Of a stretch of 64,000 bases of DNA, positions 17,240 through 27,313 are shown piece after piece. A model generated the notes under the pieces. The model made no database searches and was not told where the DNA came from. It saw only the letters and a list, made by a program, of their open reading frames with translations. The DNA is taken from positions 1,178,001 to 1,242,000 of the forward strand of contig NZ_CP017702.1 of the NCBI RefSeq assembly GCF_002706745.1, in the 5' to 3' direction. Numbering within the stretch: position 1 is the first letter of the stretch; each line of letters begins with the position of its first letter. A program made the position numbers and the translations under genes. This DNA comes from Companilactobacillus farciminis KCTC 3681 = DSM 20184 (GTDB lineage: Bacteria; Bacillota; Bacilli; Lactobacillales; Lactobacillaceae).

Positions 17240-18535
17240 ATGGCAAGTCAAACAGATGTTAAATTAAGAAAGCTGCAGATTTATTGCATTTTTGTAAGAA
17301 ACCATACTAAAAAGGGTACTTTAAAAGCAATTGAGCCCGACTTAGATCGAATTAAGAGTTTGGGAACTGACTGTATTTGGTTAATGCCTATTTTTCCAAT
17401 TGGCAAAAAAGAGCGTAAAGGTAAGTTAGGTTCACCTTATTCAATCAAGGATTACCGTGCTATCGATCCTGAGCTTGGAACATGGCAAGATTTCTTGAAT
17501 TTAGTTAAGTCTATCCATGACCGTGGTATGAAAGTTATGTTGGACATTGTCTACAATCATACTTCTCGTGATTCAGTTTTATTACAAGTGCACCCAGAAT
17601 GGTTCTTGCATGACCATGAAGGCAACTTATTCAATAAGAATGAAGACTGGACTGATGTAGCGGAACTGGATTATTCTCACAAGGCTTTGTGGAACTATCA
17701 AATTGAAACTCTCAAGCGCTACGCTAAAATCGTTGATGGTTTCAGATGCGATGTTGCACCACAAGTACCAATCGAATTTTGGAAAGAAGCTCGAAAAGAA
17801 GTTGCCAAGGTTAACCCTAAGACCGTTTGGTTAGCTGAATCTACTAGCAAGGATTACATTAAGGAATTAGGGCAAAAAGGGTACCATGTTTCATCTGATA
17901 GTGAATTATATTCCGCTTTTGATATGACTTATGATTATGATATTGATCAAATTTGGCGTGGGTACGTTAAAGGAAACGTGACTTTAAGAAAGTATGTCGA
18001 TGCTTTAAATACTCAAGGTGTTATTTATCCATCTAATTACATTAAAATGAGAGGCTTAGAAAATCACGATCAACCAAGAGCTCATTCTATGTTTATTAAT
18101 GAAAATGATTTGTACAATTGGACAGCTTTCTCCGCATTTCAAAAAGGTTCAACTTTAGTTTATGCTGGTCAAGAATACGGATTTAAACATACACCAAGTC
18201 TGTTTGATATGGATAAATTAGATTGGAGTGCTCATAAGATGGAATTGAGCTCTTTAATATCTAAGATGCATCAAATGAGTCAAAGTGATATTCAAGTATC
18301 TGGTTCATATAAAATAACAGCTTTGGAAAATGATATTGTAGAAGTTACCTATAAGATGGGTGAAATTATTCGAATTGGTTTATTCTCATTAAAGGGGATG
18401 TCAGGCGAAGCCCCAGTCGCATTACCAAGTGATAATTACACTAACATGATAGACAATGAATTGATTCATGTAGACAATGGAATTTTACAGATTGATTATG
18501 ATCCAATCATTATACAAGTTAAAACGAATGAATAA
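17240..18535 (+). CDS. cytoplasmic GH13 alpha-amylase-family enzyme
   Basis: This 431-residue GH13 protein, shorter than secreted amylases, has no signal peptide. Conserved regions are LDIVYNHTSRDS, nucleophile Asp in VDGFRCDVAPQ, acid/base Glu in VWLAESTS and LENHDQPRA. It likely trims imported maltodextrins. It follows the alpha-glucosidase by 12 bases with GAGGGG before the ATG, so the two are translated from one transcript. A hairpin terminator follows the stop. Confidence 0.82.
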   Translation: MASQTDVKLRKLQIYCIFVRNHTKKGTLKAIEPDLDRIKSLGTDCIWLMPIFPIGKKERKGKLGSPYSIKDYRAIDPELGTWQDFLNLVKSIHDRGMKVMLDIVYNHTSRDSVLLQVHPEWFLHDHEGNLFNKNEDWTDVAELDYSHKALWNYQIETLKRYAKIVDGFRCDVAPQVPIEFWKEARKEVAKVNPKTVWLAESTSKDYIKELGQKGYHVSSDSELYSAFDMTYDYDIDQIWRGYVKGNVTLRKYVDALNTQGVIYPSNYIKMRGLENHDQPRAHSMFINENDLYNWTAFSAFQKGSTLVYAGQEYGFKHTPSLFDMDKLDWSAHKMELSSLISKMHQMSQSDIQVSGSYKITALENDIVEVTYKMGEIIRIGLFSLKGMSGEAPVALPSDNYTNMIDNELIHVDNGILQIDYDPIIIQVKTNE

Positions 18536-18543
18536 TGATCATT

Positions 18544-18575
18544 AGAGTAGGACGCGCTGTGCCTACTCTTTTTTA
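18544..18575 (+). terminator. intrinsic terminator
   Basis: AGAGTAGG (18544-18551) pairs with CCTACTCT (18562-18569), followed by T6. It would end or attenuate the GH13 transcript before the HAD gene. Confidence 0.8.
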
Positions 18576-18597
18576 TTTTAAAAAATGGGAGATTAGT

Positions 18598-19371
18598 ATG
18601 AAATATAGATTAGTTGGAATAGATATGGATAATACTTTATTGAATGATTCTAAGGAGATAACTGATTTAAATAAAGAATCAATAAGAAAAGCTTTAAATC
18701 AAGGTTGTAAAATAGTTCTTTGCTCGGGTAGATTTCACAAGGAAATGATTGATTATGCTGATATTTTAGGAATTAAAGGCAGCAATCAATATCTGATAAC
18801 TAATGGTGGAGCCGTCATAGAAAACGCGAATGGTCAAAAGATTATTCAAACTACACTATCAAATAATGATTGTGAAAAGATTTCTAGTTGGTTAAGTCAA
18901 AATAATATAAGCTATCAACTAGTTGAAATTAATGGACAAGAGTTTAGTTTTAATAATTGGTTGAATTTTCAAAATAATAACCGGGGTTTGGGGATTGCTA
19001 AAGTATTGTTGGAAGATGATAAAAGTGGATTAGACAATATATCTAAGATGATTCATCAAGTATTTGATGAAAATTATTATGTAGTTAGACCTGCCGATGA
19101 GTTTTTAGAGATACTTCCTAAAGGAGTTAATAAAGGTATAGCGATAGAAAAGCTGGCCAAAAAACTAAATGTTGATATGCAGCAGGTATTAACAATAGGT
19201 GATATGGATAATGATATACCTATGATTGAAGTAGCAGGTAAGGGGATAGCGATGTCCAACGCTGTTGATATTGTTAAGCAGGTTGCGGATGATATTACAC
19301 TGGATAACAATAATAGCGGCGTGGGAGTAGCCATTAGTAAATTCGTTTTGAATGAAGATATTAATAAGTAA
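18598..19371 (+). CDS. Cof-type HAD phosphatase
   Basis: This 257-residue haloacid-dehalogenase phosphatase with a Cof-type (IIB) cap has the nucleophile motif GIDMDNTLL at the N-terminus and the metal-binding GDMDNDIPM near residue 200. Start is ATG at 18598 with GGGAG upstream. It lies within the maltose region after a terminator, and its codons look more AT-rich than those of the GH13 genes. Sugar phosphates are the usual substrates of the family; the one used here is unknown. Confidence 0.85.
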   Translation: MKYRLVGIDMDNTLLNDSKEITDLNKESIRKALNQGCKIVLCSGRFHKEMIDYADILGIKGSNQYLITNGGAVIENANGQKIIQTTLSNNDCEKISSWLSQNNISYQLVEINGQEFSFNNWLNFQNNNRGLGIAKVLLEDDKSGLDNISKMIHQVFDENYYVVRPADEFLEILPKGVNKGIAIEKLAKKLNVDMQQVLTIGDMDNDIPMIEVAGKGIAMSNAVDIVKQVADDITLDNNNSGVGVAISKFVLNEDINK

Positions 19372-19390
19372 TAGAACGCAGTTGTTATTC

Positions 19391-19404
19391 TGTTATCGGT
19401 AACA
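19391..19404. promoter_or_regulatory. putative MalR operator 2
   Basis: TGTTATCGGTAACA, identical to the site at 27297, three bases before a cre site and upstream of the malL-malEFG-msmK unit. Confidence 0.75.
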
Positions 19405-19407
19405 TTG

Positions 19408-19421
19408 TGAAAACGATTGCA
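19408..19421 (+). promoter_or_regulatory. CcpA cre site overlapping a promoter
   Basis: TGAAAACGATTGCA fits the cre consensus. Its end overlaps a -35 box TTGCAA (19417-19422), followed after 16 bases by TAATAT. CcpA binding here would block the promoter. Confidence 0.7.
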
Positions 19422-19510
19422 ATTATTTTGAGGCAGTTTAATATAAATAGTGAACCAAGGGTATTACAAGCAAAGTAAGTTTAGTTAATTAATATTTTTT
19501 TAGAAGGAAG

Positions 19511-19524
19511 TGTAAGCGTTTGAA
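19511..19524 (+). promoter_or_regulatory. cre-like sequence across the start codon
   Basis: TGTAAGCGTTTGAA lies between the ribosome binding site and the TTG start of the second alpha-glucosidase and includes the start codon. It matches cre in its left half and core. Confidence 0.4.
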
Positions 19525-21199
19525 TTCTAATAGTAAATGGTGGCAACACGCGGTGGTTTACCAAGTTTACCCTAAGAGCTTTCAAGATTCAGATGGAGAT
19601 GGTTTAGGAGATTTAAATGGTATTACTTCTAGACTTGATTACATTAAAGATTTAGGGGTTGATGTAATTTGGTTAAATCCAGTTTACAAGTCACCACAAG
19701 TCGATAATGGATATGATATTAGTGATTATCAATCTATTAATCCATCATTGGGTACTATGCAAGACTTTGAAAGACTTTTACACAAGGCCCATGAAATGAA
19801 CCTTAAGATTGTAATGGACTTGGTAGTAAATCATACATCCGATCAACATAAATGGTTTGTTGAAAGTAAAAAATCTAAAGATAATAAGTATCGTGATTAT
19901 TATATTTGGAAAGATCCTGTTGATGGACATGCACCAACAAATTGGGAAGCATCTTTCTCAGGACCAGCTTGGACTTATGATGATACTACTAAGCAATATT
20001 ATTTACATTTGTTTGCTCCTCAACAACCTGATTTAAATTGGGAAAATGAAGAAATGCGTAACAATGTTTATAATATGATGAATTGGTGGTCAGACAAAGG
20101 CGTTGACGGATTTAGAATGGACGTCATTAGTCTAATTTCTAAGCCAGAAGATTTCGACAACAAAGAATTGCAGGAATCAACTGATTCCGGAAAATATGTT
20201 TCAAATGGTCCCCATATTCATGATTATCTAAGGGAAATGAATAAAAATGTTATGAAGAAGCATGATTTGATGACAGTGGGTGAAACACCTGGTGTTAACG
20301 TCAAAGAAGCTTTGAAGTATGCTAACTTGGATGACAGTGAATTGAATATGGTTTTCGAATTTGAGCATATGGGCTTAGATTCTAACCCTAATCCTGCATT
20401 AGGTAAGTGGAGTGATCAAAAAGCTAGTTTAGTTGATCTGAAGAACAACTTATCTAAATGGCAAAAAGGTTTGTATGGAAAAGCTTGGAATTCATTATAT
20501 TGGAATAATCATGATCAACCTCGTGTTGTTTCTAGATTTGGTAATGATTCAAAAGAATATCGTGAATTGTCAGCCAAAATGTTAGCAATGGTTTTGCATT
20601 TATTGCAGGGAACACCTTATATATATGAAGGTGAAGAATTAGGTATGACAAATATCTATTTTGATTCACTAGATGATTATAGAGACCTTGAATCAATAAA
20701 TGCATATCATGAATTCGTTGATGAGAAGAAGCTTGTAGATGGTCCAACAATGATGAGCTATTTAAAAGCCAAATCTCGTGATAATGCTAGAACACCAATG
20801 CAATGGTCAGATGATGATTATGCAGGCTTCAGTGATAAAGAACCTTGGATCAAAGTAAATCCTAACTACAAGTCAATTAATGCTAAAGAAGAAGTTAGTG
20901 ATCCTAATTCTGTATATAACTTTTATAAAGAACTTATTAGTTTACGTCACAGTTTACCCGTTATTACAGATGGCACTTATGAACAAGTAGAGGGGACCGA
21001 GGATGATGATAGTCTTTATGCTTATGTAAGAAAGGATGACAATCAAACATTAATGGTTGTTGCCAATTACACAGATAAAGAAATAGATCGTCCAGTTTTG
21101 AAAATATCTAAGGATGATAAATTATTGCTAAGTAATTATGATGATGACTTGGCTAATAAATTGAGACCTTACGAAGCTAAATTATATGTTCTTGATTAA
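19520..21199 (+). CDS. malL: GH13 alpha-glucosidase (MalL/oligo-1,6-glucosidase type), second copy
   Basis: This 559-residue cytoplasmic GH13 enzyme has conserved motifs DLVVNHTSDQH, nucleophile Asp in GVDGFRMDVI, acid/base Glu in LMTVGETPG and WNNHDQPR. The start codon is TTG with AAGGAAG upstream. It heads the transport unit malEFG-msmK, with 22 bases to malE, which fits hydrolysis of imported maltose-series sugars. It differs enough from the copy at 15569 that the two probably have different substrate preference. Confidence 0.88.
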   Translation: MNSNSKWWQHAVVYQVYPKSFQDSDGDGLGDLNGITSRLDYIKDLGVDVIWLNPVYKSPQVDNGYDISDYQSINPSLGTMQDFERLLHKAHEMNLKIVMDLVVNHTSDQHKWFVESKKSKDNKYRDYYIWKDPVDGHAPTNWEASFSGPAWTYDDTTKQYYLHLFAPQQPDLNWENEEMRNNVYNMMNWWSDKGVDGFRMDVISLISKPEDFDNKELQESTDSGKYVSNGPHIHDYLREMNKNVMKKHDLMTVGETPGVNVKEALKYANLDDSELNMVFEFEHMGLDSNPNPALGKWSDQKASLVDLKNNLSKWQKGLYGKAWNSLYWNNHDQPRVVSRFGNDSKEYRELSAKMLAMVLHLLQGTPYIYEGEELGMTNIYFDSLDDYRDLESINAYHEFVDEKKLVDGPTMMSYLKAKSRDNARTPMQWSDDDYAGFSDKEPWIKVNPNYKSINAKEEVSDPNSVYNFYKELISLRHSLPVITDGTYEQVEGTEDDDSLYAYVRKDDNQTLMVVANYTDKEIDRPVLKISKDDKLLLSNYDDDLANKLRPYEAKLYVLD

Positions 21200-21221
21200 T
21201 TTTATTTAAGGGGAAATAGAA

Positions 21222-22475
21222 ATGAAAAAGAGTATTAAGTTTTTATTGTCAGCAGCAGCATTAACTTTGCTTTCAGTTGGTTTAGCCGGATGTGGCAATA
21301 GCTCATCAGGAAAAACAACTATCCAATTCTTCTCAACAAAGACAGAAAATGCCGCTACATATAAGAAGATGATTAGTGAATTTGAAAAGAAAAATCCAAA
21401 GATCAAAGTTCAACTTTCATCACCAAGTAACGCCGGAACAGTTTTGAAGTCATATTTGGCTAAGAACTCAGTTCCAGATGTTATGGCTATGGGTGGAGAT
21501 GTCAACTATAAACAAGTTCAAAAAGCTGGTGTTTTGGTTGATATGAGCAAACAATCATTCACAAAGACAACAATGCCACAATATCAAAAGATGATTACAT
21601 CTATTTCTAAGGGTGGCAAGTTGGACGCTGTTCCTTATGCTACAAATGCTTCAGGTATTATTTATAACAAAGATCTTTTTGAAAAAGCTGGTATTACATC
21701 AACACCAACAACATGGGATGAATTGATGCAAGATGCTGAAATTTTGAAGTCAAAGGGTATTACACCATTTGAACTACCATTCCAAGACAGTTGGACAACA
21801 ATGGGTGTATTTAACCAAATTTCATCAAATATGATTCCACAATCATGGAATGATAAGAGATTAAAAGATAAGACAACTTTCGTTGCAGATTACAAGCCTG
21901 TTATGGAAAAATATTTAGAAATTTCTAAGTATGCTCAAAAAGATTACATGGGTACACCATATAACGACGGTACAAAAGCTGTTGCTAATGGTAAAGCTGC
22001 TATGATGATTAATGGTAACTTCTCAATTCCACAAATGAAGCAATCAAATAAAGATGCTAACCTTGATATGTTTGCTTTTCCTGTAACAAATGATGCTTCA
22101 AAGATAAAAGTAACTTCAGGTATTGATGTTGCCTTAGCTGTTTCAAACAAGTCAAAGAACAAAGATGCTGCAATGAAATTTGTTAAGTTCCTAATGCAAA
22201 AGAAGAACGCTGAAATGTACAACAAGAGAGAATTCTCATTCTCAGCTATTAAAGGTGTAGAACAAAAGTCATCAACAGTACAAGGTATTCAATCATACTT
22301 ATCAGATGGTAAGGTTGTAAACTATCCTGATCACTACTATCCAGATGGGTTCGATATGACAGCTGTTCTTTCACAAGCAGGTGTTAACGAAACTAAAGGT
22401 ATGAGCGATTCAACAAATATTCAAAAGACATTGAAGAAAGCTGATTCTGCTTATAATTCAGCCAATGTTAAATAG
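21222..22475 (+). CDS. malE: maltose/maltodextrin-binding lipoprotein
   Basis: This 417-residue extracellular solute-binding protein of ABC import has a type II signal peptide with lipobox LAGC at residues about 21-24, followed by a Ser/Gly linker. The body has the family features: TTIQFFSTKTEN at the start, PYATNASGIIYNKDLFEKAGI and an ATTWDEL-like TPTTWDEL. AAGGGG precedes the ATG. It captures maltodextrins for the MalFG permease. The gene uses ACA for Thr and TCA for Ser very often. Confidence 0.9.
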   Translation: MKKSIKFLLSAAALTLLSVGLAGCGNSSSGKTTIQFFSTKTENAATYKKMISEFEKKNPKIKVQLSSPSNAGTVLKSYLAKNSVPDVMAMGGDVNYKQVQKAGVLVDMSKQSFTKTTMPQYQKMITSISKGGKLDAVPYATNASGIIYNKDLFEKAGITSTPTTWDELMQDAEILKSKGITPFELPFQDSWTTMGVFNQISSNMIPQSWNDKRLKDKTTFVADYKPVMEKYLEISKYAQKDYMGTPYNDGTKAVANGKAAMMINGNFSIPQMKQSNKDANLDMFAFPVTNDASKIKVTSGIDVALAVSNKSKNKDAAMKFVKFLMQKKNAEMYNKREFSFSAIKGVEQKSSTVQGIQSYLSDGKVVNYPDHYYPDGFDMTAVLSQAGVNETKGMSDSTNIQKTLKKADSAYNSANVK

Positions 22476-22492
22476 AAGGTTAGTGATTATAT

Positions 22493-23383
22493 ATGGCATT
22501 AAATAAGAGTAAGAAAAAAGAGAAGAAGATTCCCTTTTCTTATTACATGATGGTAGTTCCAATCGGAATCTTATTCTTTATTTTCCATACAATTCCATTC
22601 CTAAGAGGTGTGTTCTATAGTTTCACTGACTGGAGTGGCTATGGCGATTGGAAGTTCGTTGGTTTAAAGAATTATCTATATATGTTTGGTAATGCAAATA
22701 TTGGCCATGCATATTGGTTCACATTGAAATTTGCTTTATTTGCAACAATCTTAGTTAATGCGATTGCCTTGGCAATTGCTGTTGGACTTAATGGTAAGAT
22801 TAAATTCCAAAACTTTATGAAAGCTATTTATTTCTTACCATACATGTTGGGTTCATTGATTGTTGGATTCGTATTTAAGTTCATTTTTGGAAACTTAGTT
22901 CCTGATCTTGGACGTGCTTTACACATCGGATTCTTATCAAGTAACATTTTAGGTACCACACATGCTTGGATTGGTATTTTAATTATGACAATCTGGCAAG
23001 GATTAGCCTTCAATACTTTGATTTATCTAGCTGGTTTACAATCAGTTGATGAAGAGATTTATGAAGCTGCTGATCTGGATGGTGTAAATCCATGGCAAAA
23101 GTTCATACACTTAACATTCCCATTGATTGCACCTTTCTTCACAATTAACTTAGTTCTATCTGTTAAAGGATACTTAATGGTATTCGATCAAATTATGGCT
23201 ATGACAGATGGTGGTCCTGGTAACAGTACAACATCTATTTCAGTTGAAATTTATAAACAAGGTTTCCAAGGTTCACAATTTGCTATCCAATCAGCTAATG
23301 CGGTTGTATTGTTCATTATCGTATTAACAATTTCATTGATTCAATTGAGAATATTAAATAAACGAGAGGAGCGATTAGGATAA
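22493..23383 (+). CDS. malF: maltodextrin ABC permease MalF
   Basis: This 296-residue inner-membrane permease has six predicted helices. The EAA loop, EIYEAADLDGVNPWQKFIHL, contacts the ATPase. It lies 17 bases after malE and its stop TAA overlaps the malG start (TAATG), which indicates translational coupling. Confidence 0.92.
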   Translation: MALNKSKKKEKKIPFSYYMMVVPIGILFFIFHTIPFLRGVFYSFTDWSGYGDWKFVGLKNYLYMFGNANIGHAYWFTLKFALFATILVNAIALAIAVGLNGKIKFQNFMKAIYFLPYMLGSLIVGFVFKFIFGNLVPDLGRALHIGFLSSNILGTTHAWIGILIMTIWQGLAFNTLIYLAGLQSVDEEIYEAADLDGVNPWQKFIHLTFPLIAPFFTINLVLSVKGYLMVFDQIMAMTDGGPGNSTTSISVEIYKQGFQGSQFAIQSANAVVLFIIVLTISLIQLRILNKREERLG

Positions 23384-24246
23384 TGCAAGCAGATACAAAA
23401 CTATCGACTCCTAAGAAGCATTTTAAGAATAAACATATTAATTGGACACTAACAAGTGTTTTAATGGTCATTGCTATTTTTGCTATCTTGGGACCTTTAT
23501 ATATCACAATTGTGGTTGCTTTGAAGGATCCAACACAGATGACAAATGTTCTAAGTTTACCATCAAAGATCCACTGGGAAAACTTTTCAAATGCTTGGCA
23601 AATGACTAACTTTCCTAGAATGTTTTTTAACACCTTGTTTATTACAATTGTAAATATTATCTTTACAATTTTCACTAATTCAATGGCTGCATACGTTATT
23701 ACAAGATTCAGAATGAAGAATAAGTTCTTCAACGTTATGTATTACTATTTCATTAGTGCAATGTTCATTCCTTTCAACGTTATTATGCTTCCTCTTGTTA
23801 AGGAAATTAGTGCACTCCATATGGATAATATTTTCGGAATTACTTTCCTATATATTGTCTTTGGTCTTCCACAAAACATCTTCTTATATTCAGGTTTCGT
23901 TAAGGAAATTCCAGTTGCTCTAGAAGAAGCAGCTGAAATGGATGGAGCAACTCCATTACAAGTCTTCTTCAAAGTTATCTTCCCATTGATGAAGCCTATG
24001 CATGCAACAGTTGCTATTCTTTCATTCATGTGGACATGGAATGATTTCTTAATGCCACTTGTTCTTTTAAGTGATCCACGTCAACAAACGTTGCAATTGG
24101 CTCAATACGTATTCCAAGGTCAATTTTCAACACAATATAATTTAGCTTTCGCCTCCTATGTATTGGTTCTACTACCAGTATTAATAATGTACGTATTCTT
24201 CCAGAAATACATTATTGCCGGTGTTACAAGTGGTTCAGTTAAATAA
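23383..24246 (+). CDS. malG: maltodextrin ABC permease MalG
   Basis: This 287-residue partner permease has the EAA loop VALEEAAEMDGATPLQVFF and ends in a C-terminal YIIAGVTSGSVK, typical of MalG. The start overlaps the malF stop. It forms the transmembrane heterodimer with MalF. Confidence 0.92.
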   Translation: MQADTKLSTPKKHFKNKHINWTLTSVLMVIAIFAILGPLYITIVVALKDPTQMTNVLSLPSKIHWENFSNAWQMTNFPRMFFNTLFITIVNIIFTIFTNSMAAYVITRFRMKNKFFNVMYYYFISAMFIPFNVIMLPLVKEISALHMDNIFGITFLYIVFGLPQNIFLYSGFVKEIPVALEEAAEMDGATPLQVFFKVIFPLMKPMHATVAILSFMWTWNDFLMPLVLLSDPRQQTLQLAQYVFQGQFSTQYNLAFASYVLVLLPVLIMYVFFQKYIIAGVTSGSVK

Positions 24247-24280
24247 TATATTATTAATTAGTAATTAGGAGTTGAGTTAA

Positions 24281-25384
24281 ATGGTTGAAATTAATTTAAA
24301 ACATATTTATAAGGAATATGATGGCAACGAAAACTATTCTGTAACTGATTTTAATCTTGATATTGGTGATGAAGAATTTATCGTTTTCGTTGGACCATCT
24401 GGATGTGGTAAATCTACTACATTGCGTATGATTGCTGGTTTGGAAGATATTACTAAAGGTGAATTAGTTATGGACGGCAAGGTCATGAATGATGTTGCTC
24501 CTAAGAATCGTGATATTGCCATGGTTTTCCAAAACTACGCCTTGTACCCAAATATGTCAGTTGCTGACAATATGGGATTTGGTCTTAAGATTCGTAAAAT
24601 GCCTGAGGATGAAATTAAAAAGCGTGTTGCTAATGCCGCAGATATTTTAGGCCTAACAGATTATTTGGAACGTAAGCCAGCTGCTTTGTCTGGTGGTCAA
24701 AGACAACGTGTTGCTTTAGGACGTGCAATTGTTCGTGATGCTAAGTTGTTCTTACTTGATGAACCACTATCAAACTTGGATGCTAAATTGAGAGTGCAAA
24801 TGCGTACAGAAATCGCTCAATTACATCAAAGATTGAAGACTAATATGATTTATGTTACTCATGATCAGGTTGAGGCTATGACTATGGCTGATAGAATTGT
24901 TATCATGAATGATGGTAAAATCCAACAAGTTGGTACACCTTCTGAATTGTATAGCAAGCCTGCTAATAAGTTCGTCGCTGGATTTATCGGATCACCTGCA
25001 ACTAATTTCTTCGATGTTACATTGAAGGATGGCAAGATTGTTAACGAAGGTGGCTTGAATATTGTTGTTCCTGAAGGTCAATACAAGATCTTAAAGGAAA
25101 AGGGCTATGAAGGTAAACAATTGACATTTGGTATTCGTCCTGAAGATATTCATGCTGAAGAGGTGGCTATTCAAGCCTTCCCTGGTGCTGTTATTGATGC
25201 GGATATTAAAGTTTCAGAATTACTTGGTGCTGAATCAATGCTCTATTCACAAGTGGGTGGAACAGACTTCATTGCTAAAGTTGATTCACGTGATCATCAC
25301 AAGCCAGGTGACAAGGTTCAAATGGCTTTTGAAATGACAAAAGGTCACTACTTTGATAAGGATACTGAAGAAACAATTATTTAG
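24281..25384 (+). CDS. msmK: sugar ABC transporter ATPase (MsmK/MalK)
   Basis: This 367-residue ATPase has Walker A GPSGCGKST, Q-loop FQNYALYPNM, signature LSGGQRQR, Walker B LFLLDEPLSNLDA and the switch His in VTHDQ. The C-terminal OB-type regulatory domain includes GIRPEDI. It energises MalFG and may serve other sugar importers, as MsmK does in streptococci. It is 34 bases after malG and followed by two terminator-like hairpins. Confidence 0.92.
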   Translation: MVEINLKHIYKEYDGNENYSVTDFNLDIGDEEFIVFVGPSGCGKSTTLRMIAGLEDITKGELVMDGKVMNDVAPKNRDIAMVFQNYALYPNMSVADNMGFGLKIRKMPEDEIKKRVANAADILGLTDYLERKPAALSGGQRQRVALGRAIVRDAKLFLLDEPLSNLDAKLRVQMRTEIAQLHQRLKTNMIYVTHDQVEAMTMADRIVIMNDGKIQQVGTPSELYSKPANKFVAGFIGSPATNFFDVTLKDGKIVNEGGLNIVVPEGQYKILKEKGYEGKQLTFGIRPEDIHAEEVAIQAFPGAVIDADIKVSELLGAESMLYSQVGGTDFIAKVDSRDHHKPGDKVQMAFEMTKGHYFDKDTEETII

Positions 25385-25389
25385 TCATT

Positions 25390-25427
25390 AAAAGGTAATC
25401 AGGTGGTTTTACCTGATTACCTTTTTT
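25390..25427 (+). terminator. intrinsic terminator after msmK
   Basis: A 15-bp perfect stem AAAAGGTAATCAGGT around a 6-base loop, then T6. Confidence 0.92.
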
Positions 25428-25442
25428 ATATGGTATATGCAT

Positions 25443-25504
25443 AAGCTCTGCAGAAAATAAATCATTATTAGTTGTATTAGATTTATTTTTGCAGGGCTTT
25501 TTTT
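25443..25504 (+). terminator. second hairpin with T-run before the neopullulanase gene
   Basis: A stem of about 20 bp with mismatches (25443-25463 paired with the stretch ending at 25500) and a 16-base loop, then a T-run. It is either a second terminator or a leader attenuator for the following gene. Confidence 0.65.
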
Positions 25505-25529
25505 ACTAATTAAGATAAGGAAGAAAATT

Positions 25530-27293
25530 ATGAATATAGCTGCTATTTATCATCGTCCTGAAAGTGAATATGCTTTTCTTTATACAAAGGACCTGTTTCA
25601 TATTAGGATTAGAACGGCTCGAAAAGATATTAAATCCGTTGGTCTAATTCACGGTGATCCTTATAAAATGAATAAAAAAGATTGGCAAAATAATGAAAGC
25701 AAAATGGCTTTAACTTTATCGACCGAAATTTATGACTACTGGGAAATTGAGATATAAGAACCTTTCAATCGCTGTGCCTATGGCTTTCACTTAGTAGATT
25801 TTAATAAACAAGAGATTTTTTATGGAGATCAAGGATTCTTTGATTTTACGATTGAGACTCTAGAAAAAGACAATAATTATTTTAGAATGCCGTATTTTCA
25901 TGAAGTAGACCGTTTTAAGGCACCAGAATGGGTAAAAGAAACAGTTTGGTATCAAATTTTTCCTGAACGTTTTGCTAATGGAGATAAGACTAATGATCCC
26001 AAGAATGTTTTACCATGGGGTTCAAAGACACCGGGAGTAACAGATTTCTTTGGTGGAGATTTACAAGGAGTAATTGATCATTTAGATCATTTGGTTGATT
26101 TGGGTATTAATGGAATTTACTTTTGCCCGATTTTTAAGGCGCATTCAAATCATAAATATGACACAATTGATTATTTTGAAATAGATCCAAGTTTTGGAAC
26201 AAAAGAAACCTTTAAAAAATTAGTAACAGAGTGTCATAAAAGAAATATCAAAGTAATGTTAGATGCCGTATTCAATCATATGGGAGATAATTCTCCACAA
26301 TGGCAGGATGTTAAAAAGAATGGTCAAAATTCTAAATATGCTAATTGGTTCCATATAAAAAAATTCCCAGTTTCATATAAAGAGGGCGATAATTTTGAAG
26401 ACGCTAAAGATATTACTTACGATGTCTTTGCATCCACTCCTCATATGCCTAAATTAAATACAGCTGATCCAGATGTTAAAAAATATTTATTAAGTGTAGC
26501 TAAATATTGGATTGACGAATTTGATATCGATGCTTGGAGATTGGATGTCGCAAATGAGGTTGATCATGAATTTTGGCGAGATTTTAGACGTGTTTGTGAC
26601 GCTTCGAAAAAGGACTTTTATCTCTTGGGTGAGATTTGGCATTCATCTCAGAGTTGGCTTAATGGTGATGAATTTAGTGCTGTCATGAATTATGCCTATA
26701 CAGACTCTATTAAGGAATATTTTATTAAAAAAGAGTTGCCACTATCAAAATTGATTTCCAATATTAATGATCAATTAATGATGTATCGTAAACAAACTAA
26801 TCAAGTTCAATTTAATGTATTGGATTCTCATGATACGGCTAGGATTTTAACAGTGGCCAATAATGATAAGGATTTAGAGAAACAAGTTTTGGCTTTCACA
26901 TATCTACAGCCTGGTGTTCCTTGCATTTATTATGGAGATGAATATGGAATTGATGGTGGAGAAGATCCCGAGTGTCGTAAATGTATGATTTGGGATAAGT
27001 CAAAACAAGACTTGAGTCTGTATGCTTTCTTCAAGAATCTAGTTTCGTTAAGAAGAAAAAATAACGATATTTTGTCAAAGGGCTCTATTAATTGGAATGA
27101 TACATTGGTAGATAAAAATCTCGTAATATTCAAACGAAGCCTCAACGGTAGGGAGATAACAGGAGTATTTAATAATAGTAATTCTGTTCAGAAAGTAGAT
27201 TTTGAGGGTACTGTAAAAATGGATAATTTGGTTTCATTTGCTGAAGAAAAGGTAACTATAAGTCCAAAAGGATTCATCATTTTCTCGAAATAA
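25530..27293 (+). pseudogene. neopullulanase/cyclomaltodextrinase (GH13_20) with one in-frame stop
   Basis: The reading frame runs 587 codons, the usual length of this family, but codon 76 (25755-25757) is TAA. The part before the stop (MNIAAIYHRPESEYAF onward) and the part after it (EPFNRCAYGFHLVDF) together form the N-terminal starch-binding-type domain. The catalytic barrel is intact: FNHMGDN, nucleophile Asp in DAWRLDVANEV, Glu in YLLGEIWHS and LDSHDTARI. AAA to TAA would be one substitution. A restart at ATG 25887 lacks a ribosome binding site and would remove the N-domain. Likely a recent inactivation, or a sequencing error. Confidence 0.85.
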
Positions 27294-27296
27294 AGC

Positions 27297-27310
27297 TGTT
27301 ATCGGTAACA
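27297..27310. promoter_or_regulatory. putative MalR operator 3
   Basis: TGTTATCGGTAACA, identical to operator 2, directly after the neopullulanase frame and upstream of mapA. Confidence 0.75.
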
Positions 27311-27313
27311 TGG

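Noticed and set aside
23316..23732. 138-codon minus-strand open frame opposite malF/malG
   Set aside because: Antisense to well-supported permease genes, with a composition that mirrors their hydrophobic codons.
25887..27293. Neopullulanase read as a normal 468-residue gene from ATG 25887
   Set aside because: No ribosome binding site at this ATG, and the upstream codons continue the same protein in the same frame back to 25530.
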